This document shows, piece after piece, positions 24,161 to 33,116 of a DNA stretch of 64,000 nucleotides (position 1 is its first letter; the number at the start of each line of letters is the position of its first letter). The notes under the pieces were generated by a model. It searched no databases, had not been told where the DNA came from, and saw nothing but the letters and a program-made list of their open reading frames with translations. The position numbers and the translations under genes were made by a program. Origin of the DNA: Xanthobacteraceae bacterium (GTDB lineage Bacteria; Pseudomonadota; Alphaproteobacteria; Rhizobiales; Xanthobacteraceae). Location: the NCBI GenBank assembly GCA_029266425.1, contig JAQSWY010000015.1:1-64000 (forward strand), written 5' to 3'.

Positions 24161-25135
24161 ATGCCCGACGCCCAGCAGGCAAAGATCCCCGTCACCGTGC
24201 TCACCGGCTATCTCGGCGCCGGCAAGACGACGCTGCTCAACCGCATCCTCTCCGAGCCGCACGGCAAGAAGTTCGCCGTCGTCGTCAACGAGTTCGGGGA
24301 GATCGGCATCGACAACGACCTTGTGGTCGGCGCCGACGAGGAAGTGTTCGAGATGAACAACGGATGCATCTGCTGCACCGTGCGCGGCGACCTGATCCGC
24401 ATCATCGACGGCCTGCTGAAGCGCAAGGGCGATTTCGACGGCATCATCGTCGAGACCACCGGGCTCGCCGATCCGGCGCCGGTCGCCCAGACCTTCTTCG
24501 TCGACGAGACGGTGGGCGCCAAGACTGCGCTCGATGCGGTCGTCACTGTGGCCGACGCCAAATGGCTGAAGGACCGGTTGAAGGACGCGCCCGAAGCGAA
24601 GAACCAGATCGCGTTTGCCGACGTCATCCTGCTCAACAAGACCGACCTCGTCTCCGAGACCGAGCTCAAGGACGTCGAGATGCGCATCCGGGCGATCAAC
24701 CCGTTCGCCCGCATCCACCGCACCCAGCGCTCCGACATCGCCATCGACAAGGTGCTGGGGCAGGGCGCCTTCGATCTCGACCGCATCACCGCGATCGACC
24801 CGGATTTCCTGGAAGGCGGCCACCGCCACTTCCATGACGAGGACATGCAGTCCTTCTCCTTCGCGTCCGACAAGCCGCTGGATCCGGACAAGTTCTTTCC
24901 CTGGATCCAGGAGCTGACGCAGAAGGAAGGCCCGAACATCCTGCGCTCCAAGGGCATCCTCGCCTTCAAGGACGATCCCGACCGCTTCGTGTTCCAGGGC
25001 GTGCACATGATCCTCGACGGCGACCACCAGCGCCCCTGGCGAGCGGACGAGGCCAAGTCGAGCCGCATCGTCTTCATCGGGCGCAAGCTCGACAAGGCGG
25101 CGCTTGAGCAGGGGTTCCGCGCCTGCGTGGCGTGA
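24161..25135 (+). CDS. COG0523 (CobW/ZNG1-type) G3E-family metal GTPase
   Basis: A 324-residue GTPase. Walker A is GYLGAGKT at 16-23, the family metal motif C-x-C-C is Cys69-Ile-Cys71-Cys72 in NNGCICCTVRGDL, the guanine site is LLNKTDLV, and the C-terminal CobW_C domain starts after a His patch (GGHRHFHDED). COG0523 proteins use GTP to load metal on client proteins; those in Zur regulons serve zinc-starved cells. ATG 24161 has an AGAGGAG site. The gene follows znuA in the same direction, so it is probably in the Zur regulon. The client is unknown. Confidence 0.9.
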   Translation: MPDAQQAKIPVTVLTGYLGAGKTTLLNRILSEPHGKKFAVVVNEFGEIGIDNDLVVGADEEVFEMNNGCICCTVRGDLIRIIDGLLKRKGDFDGIIVETTGLADPAPVAQTFFVDETVGAKTALDAVVTVADAKWLKDRLKDAPEAKNQIAFADVILLNKTDLVSETELKDVEMRIRAINPFARIHRTQRSDIAIDKVLGQGAFDLDRITAIDPDFLEGGHRHFHDEDMQSFSFASDKPLDPDKFFPWIQELTQKEGPNILRSKGILAFKDDPDRFVFQGVHMILDGDHQRPWRADEAKSSRIVFIGRKLDKAALEQGFRACVA

Positions 25136-25164
25136 TTCACTGCAACGCTCTCCGCTCCTCACGA

Positions 25165-25250
25165 CGTCATGGCCGGCCTTGTGCCGGCCATCTCGATTCC
25201 CGAGTGCGCTGTCGGGAATCGAGATCCCCGGCACGAGGCCGTGGATGACG
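25165..25250. repeat. Dispersed palindromic repeat, family A (copy 3)
   Basis: CGTCATGGCCGGCCTTGTGC, TCTCGATTCC with its complement GGAATCGAGA, then TCCCCGGCACGAGGCCGTGG and ATGACG. Confidence 0.78.
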
Positions 25251-25351
25251 TCGTGGATGTGGCTCCTGGATGTGGCCACCGACCCCGAGCGTGACGTCGC
25301 CGACAAATTCGGCTAACTCGGCGTCTCATCCATCCGACGCCCGAGCCGATC

Positions 25352-26347
25352 ATGCCCGCCACATCGATCCCCGCTTCGCTCACCTCCCAGCTGCGCGCCA
25401 TCGATCTCGGCGGCGAGGCGGTCGGCGTGCGCTTCCTCGGCGCACAGGCGACCTTCGCGCTCGCCACCGGCGAGATCGTGCTGACGGACGGGGCGAGCGA
25501 GCAGCGCACCGCGGCACATAACGGCACCATCCTTTCCGTCTCGGGCGACGCCCGCCGCGTGCTGACCGGGGGCGATGACGGGCGGGTCGTCGCCACGCTC
25601 GGCGACGGCTCGAGCGAGACGCTGTTCGAGCAGAAGGGCCGCTGGATCGATCAGGTGGCGAGCGGGCCGGATGGCGGCGTCGCCTTCTCCGCCGGCAAGA
25701 CCGTGCATTTCCGGCCCGGCAAAGGGGAGGCGAAATCCTTCGATTTCCCGTCCACCGTCGCAGGCCTCGCCTTCGCGCCGAAGGGCACGCGGCTCGCCGT
25801 GGCGCATTATGGCGGGGCGAGCCTGTGGTTCCCGAACGCGGTCGCCAAGCCCGAATTCCTCGAATGGAAGGGGTCGCACCGCGGGGTCATCTGGCACCCC
25901 GACGGGCGCTTCCTCGTCACCACCATGCAGGAGCCGGCGCTGCACGGCTGGAAGCTGCCGGAAGGCACGCATATGCGCATGAGCGGCTACCCCTCCCGGG
26001 TGCGCTCCATGGAGTTCACCGCGGGCGGGCGATTCCTCGCCACCTCGGGTTCGACCGAGGCGATCCTCTGGCCGTTCGGCTCCAAGGAGGGGCCGATGGG
26101 CAAGGCGCCGACCATGCTCGCGCCGCGCGACGTGCGGGTCACCGCGGTCGCCGCGCACCCCAAGGACGAGTTGATCACGGTCGGCTACGAGGACGGCCTC
26201 GCGCTGCTGGTGCGCATTGCCGACGCGGCGGAGATCCTGATCCGCGCGCCGGGCGGCAGCGCGGTGACCGCTCTCTCCTGGCGTGCCGATGGGGGCGCCG
26301 TGGCGATCGGCACCGAGGACGGCAAGGGCGGCCTGCTGGTGCTGTGA
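25352..26347 (+). CDS. WD40-repeat protein next to the metal GTPase
   Basis: A 331-residue protein, without signal peptide, built of about seven WD40-like beta-blades. Each repeat has the pattern of a D-G turn followed by hydrophobic strands, for example SVSGDARRVLTGGDDGRVV, VIWHPDGRFLVTTMQEPALHGWKL, MEFTAGGRFLATSGSTEAILWPF and LSWRADGGAVAIGTEDG. A cytoplasmic propeller that binds other proteins is expected. It is 216 bp after the COG0523 gene, in the same direction, with a family A repeat between. Its location suggests a role in the zinc response, perhaps as a scaffold for the GTPase. Confidence 0.8.
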   Translation: MPATSIPASLTSQLRAIDLGGEAVGVRFLGAQATFALATGEIVLTDGASEQRTAAHNGTILSVSGDARRVLTGGDDGRVVATLGDGSSETLFEQKGRWIDQVASGPDGGVAFSAGKTVHFRPGKGEAKSFDFPSTVAGLAFAPKGTRLAVAHYGGASLWFPNAVAKPEFLEWKGSHRGVIWHPDGRFLVTTMQEPALHGWKLPEGTHMRMSGYPSRVRSMEFTAGGRFLATSGSTEAILWPFGSKEGPMGKAPTMLAPRDVRVTAVAAHPKDELITVGYEDGLALLVRIADAAEILIRAPGGSAVTALSWRADGGAVAIGTEDGKGGLLVL

Positions 26348-26355
26348 AGGCGGTT

Positions 26356-26408
26356 TAGAGCCCTTTCCGTTCGGATGGAAACATCCGAACGACAAGAAAG
26401 TGCTCTAG
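26356..26408. repeat. Dispersed palindromic repeat, family D (copy 2)
   Basis: TAGAGCCCTTTCCGTTCGGA, a tip of TGGAAACA, then TCCGAACGACAAGAAAGTGC and TCTA. The arms are nearly complementary end to end. Confidence 0.7.
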
Positions 26409-26420
26409 ATTTAATAAGCT

Positions 26421-26471
26421 GGAGCAATTCCTCTTCGATCAGATGATTCCATCTGATCGGAAATGCTCTAG
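26421..26471. repeat. Dispersed palindromic repeat, family D (copy 3)
   Basis: GGAGCAATTCCTCTTCGATC, AGATGATTCCATCT at the tip, then GATCGGAAATGCTCTAG. It is 12 bp after copy 2, and its stem sequence (GATCAGATG/CATCTGATC) differs from that of copy 2. Confidence 0.65.
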
Positions 26472-26684
26472 CCGGCCGGGTGCGTTCTATCGCAAGTTGA
26501 TCGGCCGATCTGCACAGCGTTGCCGCTGCAACACAGCGGAATTCGAATCGTTCTTACGACAATGAATCTCCGGCGGTGCGTCGGTGCTGTCGCCAAACTG
26601 TCATGTGGGTTCACTAGCCAACCAGTTCTCACGTTCCGGAGGGGTAATTGGGGCCTCCGGTTCTGTGCAAAGCTGGGGATCCAC

Positions 26685-29600
26685 ATGACCACGATGTTCT
26701 CGTCGACGAGCCGCCTTGCGCTCATCGCGGCCGGCTGCCTCGCGGCGGCGCCGCTGCCCGCGCTTGCCGGCAGCTTCTCGATTGCCGGTACCGAGACCAA
26801 TCCGCAGACGCTGCAAGGCACCGAGACCGGCGTCATCGCCGCCGGGGCCCAGCTCAACGTCACCGGCAGCCCCGCGATAACCTGGAACGGCAATGCCACC
26901 GGCGCGGGCGTGGTCATCACCAATCTCGGCACCGTCACCTCGACGACCCGTGCCATCGACTCGGCGAACAACGTCACCGGCAACATCACCATCGGCAACG
27001 ACGTCAATGGCACGATCAGCTCGACCAATGACGCCATCCGCATCAACAGCCCGCTCGCCAACGGCTCGACGGTGACCATCACCAATTCCGGCACCATCCG
27101 CTCGGCGACCGGCCAGGCGCTCGACCTGCGCGCGGTCACCAACGGCTACACCTTCGTCACGAACAACAGCACCGGCACCATCGACGGCCAGCACGATGAC
27201 GGCGTGCGCCTCGGCGCCGGTGGTCGGCTGGCCAATTACGGCGACGTGGTCGGCGGCAGCCTGAACACCGTCGACACCGACGAGGACAAGGCCGACGGCG
27301 TCGATTTCGGCGACGATCTCGGCGGCACGGTCGACAATTATTCCGGCGCCAGCATCACCGGCTCGCGCCACGGCGTGACCGCCGGCCAGTACATCAATGT
27401 CAGCAATTACGAGAACGCCTCGATCGTCGGCCTGAACGGCTCCGGCGTCGGCTCCGATGGCACCGGCACCGTCTGGAACTACGGCACCATCGAGGGCCGC
27501 ATCGACAGCGTGTCGGCCAATGGGGACGGCGACGGCGTCGATATCGATCTCGTGGGCACCGTCATCAATTACGGCACCATCAAAGGTCTCGGCGCCAAGG
27601 GCTCGAAGGACGGGCAGCTCAACAAGTCCGAAGGCATCGCCATCGGCGGCGGCACCGTCACCAACGCCGACGCCGACTCTGTCATCTACGGCAAGGACAA
27701 CGGCATACTCGTCGATGACGGCAATGACGGTCCGGCCGTGGCGGCGACCACCATCACCAATCTCGGCTCGATCACCGGCGAGAACGGCTTCGGTGTGAAG
27801 CTGGTCGGCGAGTATGGCGATGTCTTCTACAATTATGGCTCGGTCGTTGGCGGCAATGGGACCGCGGTCGACATGGGCGCCGGCAACGACACCTTCGTCC
27901 GCTACAATGGCAGCAGCGTCAGCGGCATCGTCGATGGCGGCGCGGGTAATGACCAACTCGCCCTCGGCGACACCGGGACTTTCGATCTCGACGAGCTCGG
28001 CAACACCAAGACCTACCGCAATTTCGAGGAGCTCTATGTCGCAGTAAGCGCCGGCGCCACCGTTACTGGGTCGACCGACTTTGCCGGCTCCACCCGCGTC
28101 AGCTGGGGCACGCTTCTCCTCGACGATGCCGATCTCGGCAATTCGGTGGTGACGCTGGAAGGCGCTGCGGTCTATGGCGACATTCGCGGCACGCTGCGCG
28201 GCAACGGCATCATCGGCGGCCTGACCAATAGCGGGCGCGCGCTCATCGCCCCCGGCGCGGCGGGCGAGGTCGGCACGCTGACCATCAACGGCAATGCCGC
28301 CTTCAACGCGCTTGCCGAATATGAGGTGACGGCGACCGCGGGCGGCGAGAGCGACCTCATCATCGTCACCGGCGAGACCACCATCGATGACGAGGCGGTG
28401 GTGCTGGTCGATGCCGTCGGCAGCGATTTCACCTATGGCACGCGCTACACCATCCTGACCTCGGACGGCGGCATTGCCGGCGAGTTCGGCGACGTGGCCT
28501 CGGACCTCGCCTTCCTGACGCCGACGCTCAGCTACGACGAGACGACCGTCTATCTGATGCTGAACCGCAACGACGTCACCTTCTCCAGCATCGGCGCGAC
28601 CCGCAACCAGCGCTCCGTCGGCGCGGCGGTCGAGGCGGGCGGGCCGGACTGGGACGTCTATGACACCATCCTGGTGTCGACCACCGAGGAGGCGCAGCAG
28701 GCCTTCGACCTCTTGTCCGGCGAAGCGCATGCCTCGGTCGGGGCGGTGCTGTTCTCGCAGAACGCGCTGGTGAACGACACCCTCGTCGGTCGGCTGCGCC
28801 AGGCCCCGGCGGGAACCTCGGGCGCGGTTGCCGCGCTCGGCACCGATGGCCCGGCCACCGCCTATGCCACCAAGGCGCCGGAGCACCCGGCCTTCAAGGC
28901 GGTGAAGGCCCCTGTCGTCGAGGCCGGCCCGGTCTATGCGACCTGGGCGCAGGGCTTCGGCCAGTGGATCGACGCCAAGAGCGACGGCAATGCCGCGGCG
29001 GTCGATGGCACGGTCGGCGGCTTCCTCGCCGGTGCCGACGTGACCATGAACAACTTCACCTTCGGTCTCGCCGGCGGCTATGCCTCGGCGGACAGCGATG
29101 TCGACGACCGCGCCTCCAGCGTAAATGCCGATACCGTGCTGATCGCGGCCTATGCCGGCGCGAGCTTCGACGCCTTCAAGCTGCGCGGCGGCGCCTCCTA
29201 TGGCTGGAGCGAGCTCGACAGCCACCGCACCGTGGTGGTGGGCGATCTCGTCGAGAAGCCCACCGCCTCCTATGACGGCTCCACCGCCAGCCTGTTCGGC
29301 GAAGCCGCCTATGCGTTCGCGGCGGCGAACTTCGCGCTCGAACCGTTCGCGCAGATCGCTTGGAGCCGGATCGAGACCGACGGCTTCACCGAAAAGAACG
29401 CGCCGATCACCGGCCTGACCTCGGGCGGGCTCGACTTCGACACCACCTACACGACGCTCGGCGCGCGCGTCGCGACCACCTTCGAGATGTCGGGCGCGGC
29501 GGTCACCCCCCACGCATCGCTGGCCTGGCGGCATGCCTTTGACGGCGTGACCCCGGAGATGGCGATGGCGTTCTCCGCCACCGGCGCGGTGTTCAATGTC

Positions 29601-29756
29601 GCCGGCGCGCCGATCGCCGAGGACAGCCTCGTGGTCGGCGCCGGGCTCGATATCGGCCTCGGTTCGGGCCTCTCGCTGAACATCGGCTATGAAGGCCAGT
29701 TCGCCGACGAGACAGAGTACAACGCAGTGAAGGGCGGCTTCGTCTACAAGTTCTGA
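26685..29756 (+). CDS. Type V autotransporter, outer-membrane beta-barrel with beta-helical passenger
   Basis: A 1,023-residue self-secreted surface protein. From ATG 26685 the signal peptide is [28 protein letters not shown]. The passenger (about 30-740) is rich in Gly, Asn and Thr and has repeated short beta-helix turns such as [23 protein letters not shown] and [11 protein letters not shown] link region ([14 protein letters not shown], then an [14 protein letters not shown] stretch) precedes the autotransporter barrel at about 748-1023, which ends in the outer-membrane signature GFVYKF. It is a single-gene unit. The passenger has no protease or esterase motif that I can see; adhesion or aggregation is a reasonable guess only. 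Confidence 0.88.
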   Translation: MTTMFSSTSRLALIAAGCLAAAPLPALAGSFSIAGTETNPQTLQGTETGVIAAGAQLNVTGSPAITWNGNATGAGVVITNLGTVTSTTRAIDSANNVTGNITIGNDVNGTISSTNDAIRINSPLANGSTVTITNSGTIRSATGQALDLRAVTNGYTFVTNNSTGTIDGQHDDGVRLGAGGRLANYGDVVGGSLNTVDTDEDKADGVDFGDDLGGTVDNYSGASITGSRHGVTAGQYINVSNYENASIVGLNGSGVGSDGTGTVWNYGTIEGRIDSVSANGDGDGVDIDLVGTVINYGTIKGLGAKGSKDGQLNKSEGIAIGGGTVTNADADSVIYGKDNGILVDDGNDGPAVAATTITNLGSITGENGFGVKLVGEYGDVFYNYGSVVGGNGTAVDMGAGNDTFVRYNGSSVSGIVDGGAGNDQLALGDTGTFDLDELGNTKTYRNFEELYVAVSAGATVTGSTDFAGSTRVSWGTLLLDDADLGNSVVTLEGAAVYGDIRGTLRGNGIIGGLTNSGRALIAPGAAGEVGTLTINGNAAFNALAEYEVTATAGGESDLIIVTGETTIDDEAVVLVDAVGSDFTYGTRYTILTSDGGIAGEFGDVASDLAFLTPTLSYDETTVYLMLNRNDVTFSSIGATRNQRSVGAAVEAGGPDWDVYDTILVSTTEEAQQAFDLLSGEAHASVGAVLFSQNALVNDTLVGRLRQAPAGTSGAVAALGTDGPATAYATKAPEHPAFKAVKAPVVEAGPVYATWAQGFGQWIDAKSDGNAAAVDGTVGGFLAGADVTMNNFTFGLAGGYASADSDVDDRASSVNADTVLIAAYAGASFDAFKLRGGASYGWSELDSHRTVVVGDLVEKPTASYDGSTASLFGEAAYAFAAANFALEPFAQIAWSRIETDGFTEKNAPITGLTSGGLDFDTTYTTLGARVATTFEMSGAAVTPHASLAWRHAFDGVTPEMAMAFSATGAVFNVAGAPIAEDSLVVGAGLDIGLGSGLSLNIGYEGQFADETEYNAVKGGFVYKF

Positions 29757-29766
29757 GAAGTATACT

Positions 29767-29847
29767 CGTCATGGCCGGACTTGTTCCGGCCATCCACGGT
29801 TGTCTCTCCTCACGGACGTGGATCCCCGGGTCAAGCCCGGGGATGAC
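29767..29847. repeat. Dispersed palindromic repeat, family A (copy 4)
   Basis: CGTCATGGCCGGACTTGTTC, a centre with ACGTGG, then ATCCCCGGGTCAAGCCCGGG and GATGACCG. Confidence 0.78.
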
Positions 29848-29947
29848 CGTCTTTGGGGGCCTGTCATCGTGCGGTCGCGCAAGACGGGGTCTATTGCGGT
29901 GCGGAAAATCCGCTACTCTTGCACCGCCCGCATCGAGGATATTCCCC

Positions 29948-30688
29948 ATGAAGATCGAAGACGTGCGCAAGACGGCGACTTCCATGCCGCTGACCAGCCC
30001 TTCCTATCCGCCGGGTCCCTACCGCTTCTTCGACCGCGAGTATTTCATCATCACCTACCGCACCGATCCGGCGGCGCTGGAGAAGGTGGTGCCGGAGCCG
30101 CTCAAGGTGACCGAGCCGCTGGTGAAGTACGAGTTCATCCGCATGCCGGATTCGAGCGGCTTCGGTGATTACACCGAGACCGGCCAGGTGATCCCGGTCA
30201 CCTTCAACGGCAAGGCCGGCGGCTATGTGCACTCCATGTATCTCGACGACGACGCGCCGATCGCCGGCGGGCGCGAGATCTGGGGCTTCCCGAAGAAGCT
30301 CGCCAAGCCGAAGATCGCGGTCGAGAGCGACGTGCTCGTGGCGAGCCTCTATTATGGCAGCGTGCTCTGCGCCTCCGGCACCATGGGCTACAAGCACAAG
30401 GCGCTCGACCACGACACGGTGCTCAAGGCGATGCTCACCCCGAGCTATCTCGTCAAGATCATCCCGCATGTCGACGGCACGACGCGGATCTGCGAGCTGG
30501 TCGAATATTATCTTGAAGACGTCACGCTGAAGGAGGCCTGGACCGGTCCCGCCGCGCTCGGCCTGTTCCCGCACGCCATTGCCGACGTCGCCAAGCTGCC
30601 GGTGCTCGAAGTGGTGTCGGCCCTGCATTGCAAGGCGGACCTCACCCTCGGCCTCGGCACCGTGGTGCACGACTACATGAAGGAGTGA
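29948..30688 (+). CDS. adc: Acetoacetate decarboxylase
   Basis: A 246-residue enzyme that decarboxylates acetoacetate to acetone and CO2 through a Schiff base. The catalytic region [15 protein letters not shown] places Lys116 (with neighbour Lys117) as the Schiff-base pair, and the supporting residues Arg30 (FDREYF), Glu62 (YEFIR) and Glu77 (DYTETGQ) are in place. ATG 29948 starts the conserved part; an upstream open frame is a shadow running from the repeat. The product could link with the 3-hydroxybutyrate dehydrogenase at 37.4 kb, which makes acetoacetate. Confidence 0.9.
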   Translation: MKIEDVRKTATSMPLTSPSYPPGPYRFFDREYFIITYRTDPAALEKVVPEPLKVTEPLVKYEFIRMPDSSGFGDYTETGQVIPVTFNGKAGGYVHSMYLDDDAPIAGGREIWGFPKKLAKPKIAVESDVLVASLYYGSVLCASGTMGYKHKALDHDTVLKAMLTPSYLVKIIPHVDGTTRICELVEYYLEDVTLKEAWTGPAALGLFPHAIADVAKLPVLEVVSALHCKADLTLGLGTVVHDYMKE

Positions 30689-30721
30689 GCAGCGGCCGCT
30701 TTGCCTCTGACACCCTCTCAG

Positions 30722-30806
30722 CGTCATGGCCGGCCTCGTGCCGGCCATCTCGATTTCCGATGCGTTGTCCGGAATCGAGATCCCCGGCACAAGGCCGGGG
30801 ATGACG
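30722..30806. repeat. Dispersed palindromic repeat, family A (copy 5)
   Basis: CGTCATGGCCGGCCTCGTGC, CTCGATTTCC, GGAATCGAG, then ATCCCCGGCACAAGGCCGGG and GATGACGG. It ends 27 bp before the stop of the truncated PaaK-like gene. Confidence 0.8.
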
Positions 30807-30832
30807 GTATTTGCTGACCTCCTCGGCTCAGC

Positions 30833-31882
30833 TTACCCGCGCGTTGCCGCCGCGCCCTGCCAGCCCGAAAGCCGCACATTGGTGCGTCCGCAGGGCGAGA
30901 CGCCGGGCCGCTCGCTGGTGAGGAGACCGGTGGCGAGGCGGATTAGCGGGTGGTGCGGGTCGAACGCGGTGATGACCAGCTCGCCTTGCTCGTGCGCCGG
31001 CACCGGGGTGCCGGTGCCGGGCTTCACGATCTCGGCGATCAGCCCCTCGTTCAGCACGAAGCCCTCATGCGCCTCGGTCTCGAAAGCGATGACGCCGAGT
31101 TCCGGCGTCGTCATCGCTTCGAACACCGCGATGCCGCGCGCGTTCAGCACGCCGCGCGCGGCCGGTTCGGTCGCGCCTTCCGGCACGAAGGCGACGCGCA
31201 GTGAGGAGAGTGGCCGTCCCGCCGCCTCCGCACGCTCGATCAGACGCACCGCCAGTTCCGCGGTGCCGGCATAGGCGACCGGTTCGAGATGGGCGATGAT
31301 CTCGATGCGCGCATCGAGCTCCTCTTGGAACTCGGCCGGCCCGGCCGGGATCACCGGACAGCCCAGCGCACGACAGCCGGAATCGACGATGAAGCCGGAC
31401 GGCGTGAGGTGGTAGGAGAGGCAATTGACCACGAGGTCGCCCTTGCGGATGCCGGCGGCGAACAAGGCGCGCGCCGCGCGCCAGGTATCGTAGCCGGCGC
31501 CTTCCGGCGCATAGGCGCCGCCATCGGCGAAGATGCGCTTGAAGGCGGCGACCGGCTCCGGCACCAGGCCGCCAAAGGGCGGCTTGCCGGCCTGCATCAA
31601 TGCGAGATCGCGCCGGCGCAGCACCGGCAGGCTCGCCAGCGCCTCGCGGGAGAAGATCGCGCGGCTCTCGAAGCCGGACAGCATCCAGGCCCAGCCTTTC
31701 GCCACCTTGGCGCTGCGCACCAGGTTCGGCAGCCGCACCATCAGCTCCTGCTCGCGCTCCGGGCTCGGGCGTGTCTCGTTGGCGTCGAAATAATGCTGGG
31801 TGTGGCCACCCGGCAGGTCCGGGGCGAGGCTAAGGCCGCCAAAGGCGACCAAGGGTGCAGGGCCGGCGGCGAAAGACATCAT
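30833..31882 (-). CDS. Phenylacetate-CoA ligase-like (PaaK/ANL family) protein, C-terminally truncated
   Basis: A 349-residue protein related to PaaK-type acyl-CoA ligases. Recognisable blocks are FDANETRPSPEREQEL, CLSYHLTPSGFIVDSGCRALGCPVIPAGP, FVPEGATEP and ATGLLTSERPGVSPCGRTNVRLSGW. The usual SSGTTG phosphate loop is replaced by FADGGAYAPEGA, as in some paralogues. After CGRTNVRLSGW the family goes on with about 80-100 more residues that form the mobile C-terminal domain; here a stop follows ten residues later. The gene ends beside a family A repeat. It is probably a degraded or non-catalytic gene. ATG ATG at 31882/31879 follows GAGAGGTGG. Confidence 0.7.
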   Translation of the reverse strand: MMSFAAGPAPLVAFGGLSLAPDLPGGHTQHYFDANETRPSPEREQELMVRLPNLVRSAKVAKGWAWMLSGFESRAIFSREALASLPVLRRRDLALMQAGKPPFGGLVPEPVAAFKRIFADGGAYAPEGAGYDTWRAARALFAAGIRKGDLVVNCLSYHLTPSGFIVDSGCRALGCPVIPAGPAEFQEELDARIEIIAHLEPVAYAGTAELAVRLIERAEAAGRPLSSLRVAFVPEGATEPAARGVLNARGIAVFEAMTTPELGVIAFETEAHEGFVLNEGLIAEIVKPGTGTPVPAHEQGELVITAFDPHHPLIRLATGLLTSERPGVSPCGRTNVRLSGWQGAAATRG

Positions 31883-32118
31883 GCGGTCCACCTCTCGATG
31901 TCGACCGGCGGCCTTGCCGTGAACAGGACGATGGTGCGGGCGCGGACGCTGCTGATGGAACTCGGCCTGTGACGGCCAGCGACGCCGTCGCCTGCCTCTT
32001 CCTCCTGATTCGCGGCGTGGGCAGCGGCCCGGCCGTGGTCCGTTGGCGTTTCCTCTGCGGGTGCCGTTTGCCGGCACCTCATCGGTTGGAATTGTGGACG
32101 CGCCAGCGAGGACGTCAA
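31879..32118 (-). CDS. Short open frame overlapping the PaaK-like start (doubtful)
   Basis: A 79-residue frame whose stop overlaps the PaaK-like ATG as ATGA. I do not recognise it. The first half is low in hydrophobic residues; the end (ISSVRARTIVLFTARPPVDIERWTA) looks like a protein C-terminus. It could be the remnant of a gene that once preceded the ligase, or chance. Confidence 0.2.
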   Translation of the reverse strand: MTSSLARPQFQPMRCRQTAPAEETPTDHGRAAAHAANQEEEAGDGVAGRHRPSSISSVRARTIVLFTARPPVDIERWTA

Positions 32119-32138
32119 GTCATAGAGGGGGCGTCAGG

Positions 32139-33116
32139 TCAGCCGAGGGCGAGACGCTCGCTCGCCATGTAGCCGGTGAGGAGGGCAAGGCCGAAGGCGA
32201 CCAGCGCCAGACTGGCGGCAAACTCGACGCCGCGCAGCAGGATCGCGCCGCCATTGCCCTGTCGGCTGGCGGCGAGGCGCACCGCGATCCGCTTGCCGAA
32301 CACCGCGATGGCGGCGATGGCGGTGACGGTGAGCGCGGTGCCGAGCCCCATCAGCAGCGTGGAGGCGGCGCCGATCCAGAAGATGCCCTGGGCGAGGGCG
32401 AAGACCAGCACGAAGATAGCGCCGGTACAGGGCCGCAAGCCCACCGACAGCACTGCGCTCCACCAGGCGCGCCAGCCATCTTCCTTCGGCAGGTCTTCCG
32501 GCGCCGGCATATGGGCGTGGACATCGCCACAATCGCAGTCCGGGGCGTGCATGTGGCCCGGCGTGCCGCGCCAGGCGGCGAGGAGGCCGCGGCCCTTCAC
32601 ATAAGCGAGGCGCAGGCCCATGGCGACGATCAGCCCATAGGCAGCGATCTCGATCAGCGAGACCGCGCGCTGGGTGGAGGCCGCGGTGGCGCCGAGCACC
32701 ACGGCGAAGATGCCGGCAATGAGGATGGCGGTGAGCGCCTGCGCCAGCGCGCTGGCGAAGGCGAGGCCGGCGCCGCGCTTCAGCGTCGCCTCATTGGCGA
32801 GGAGATAGGAGGAGATCACCGCCTTGCCGTGGCCGGGGCCGGCAGCATGGAACACCCCATAGGCGAAGGAGATGGCCCCAAGCGTCCCGAAGGCGCTGCC
32901 GTCGGCCTTGGCGGCACGCACCGCGCCCGTCAGCAGCCGGTAGAATTCCGCCTGCTTGGCGAGGATATAGCCGGTGATGCCGCCGATCGGCGCGGGATCG
33001 GCGGGGGCCGGGCCGACGCCGAACGGGCCGGCGGCATGGGCCATCGCGGCTCCGGCGAGCAGGGCGAGCGCTGCGATCCCCGCGCAGCCGAGGGCGCGAC
33101 GGGCGAGGGGAGTCAC
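32139..33116 (-). CDS. Nickel/cobalt transporter, NicO/RcnA-like family
   Basis: A 325-residue membrane protein with about six helices. The family signatures are HAAGPGHGKAVISSYLL at about 89-105 and SVGLRPCTGAIFVLVFALAQG near 229. A Cys/His-rich loop between helices (HMHAPDCDCGDVHAHMP) can bind metal. The N-terminus looks like a signal or first helix. GTG 33116 overlaps the DUF1007 stop as GTGA, so the two are coupled. Relatives export or import Ni/Co, and perhaps other divalent metals. Confidence 0.88.
   Translation of the reverse strand: MTPLARRALGCAGIAALALLAGAAMAHAAGPFGVGPAPADPAPIGGITGYILAKQAEFYRLLTGAVRAAKADGSAFGTLGAISFAYGVFHAAGPGHGKAVISSYLLANEATLKRGAGLAFASALAQALTAILIAGIFAVVLGATAASTQRAVSLIEIAAYGLIVAMGLRLAYVKGRGLLAAWRGTPGHMHAPDCDCGDVHAHMPAPEDLPKEDGWRAWWSAVLSVGLRPCTGAIFVLVFALAQGIFWIGAASTLLMGLGTALTVTAIAAIAVFGKRIAVRLAASRQGNGGAILLRGVEFAASLALVAFGLALLTGYMASERLALG

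Larger units (their letters stand above)
26348..26684. other. Gene-free stretch with two family D repeats and the autotransporter promoter region
   Basis: This 337-bp gap holds repeats at 26356-26408 and 26421-26471. The remaining 213 bp is the leader of the autotransporter gene. I see no gene in it; an open frame from 26520 is only an upstream extension of the autotransporter frame. Confidence 0.6.

Noticed and set aside
22073-25306. A 1,077-codon minus-strand frame opposite znuB, znuA and the GTPase
   Set aside because: The opposite strand has four well-conserved genes with proper starts. This frame has no domain and crosses intergenic repeats.
26535-26560. A tRNA T-arm-like stretch (GGAATTCGAATCGTTC)
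   Set aside because: No acceptor stem, D-arm or anticodon arm can be built around it.
26601-29534. A 977-codon open frame on the minus strand opposite the autotransporter
   Set aside because: It is a mirror of the codon bias of the real gene. The translation is Arg/Asp/Gly/His-rich without domains, and the plus strand has signal peptide, passenger and barrel.
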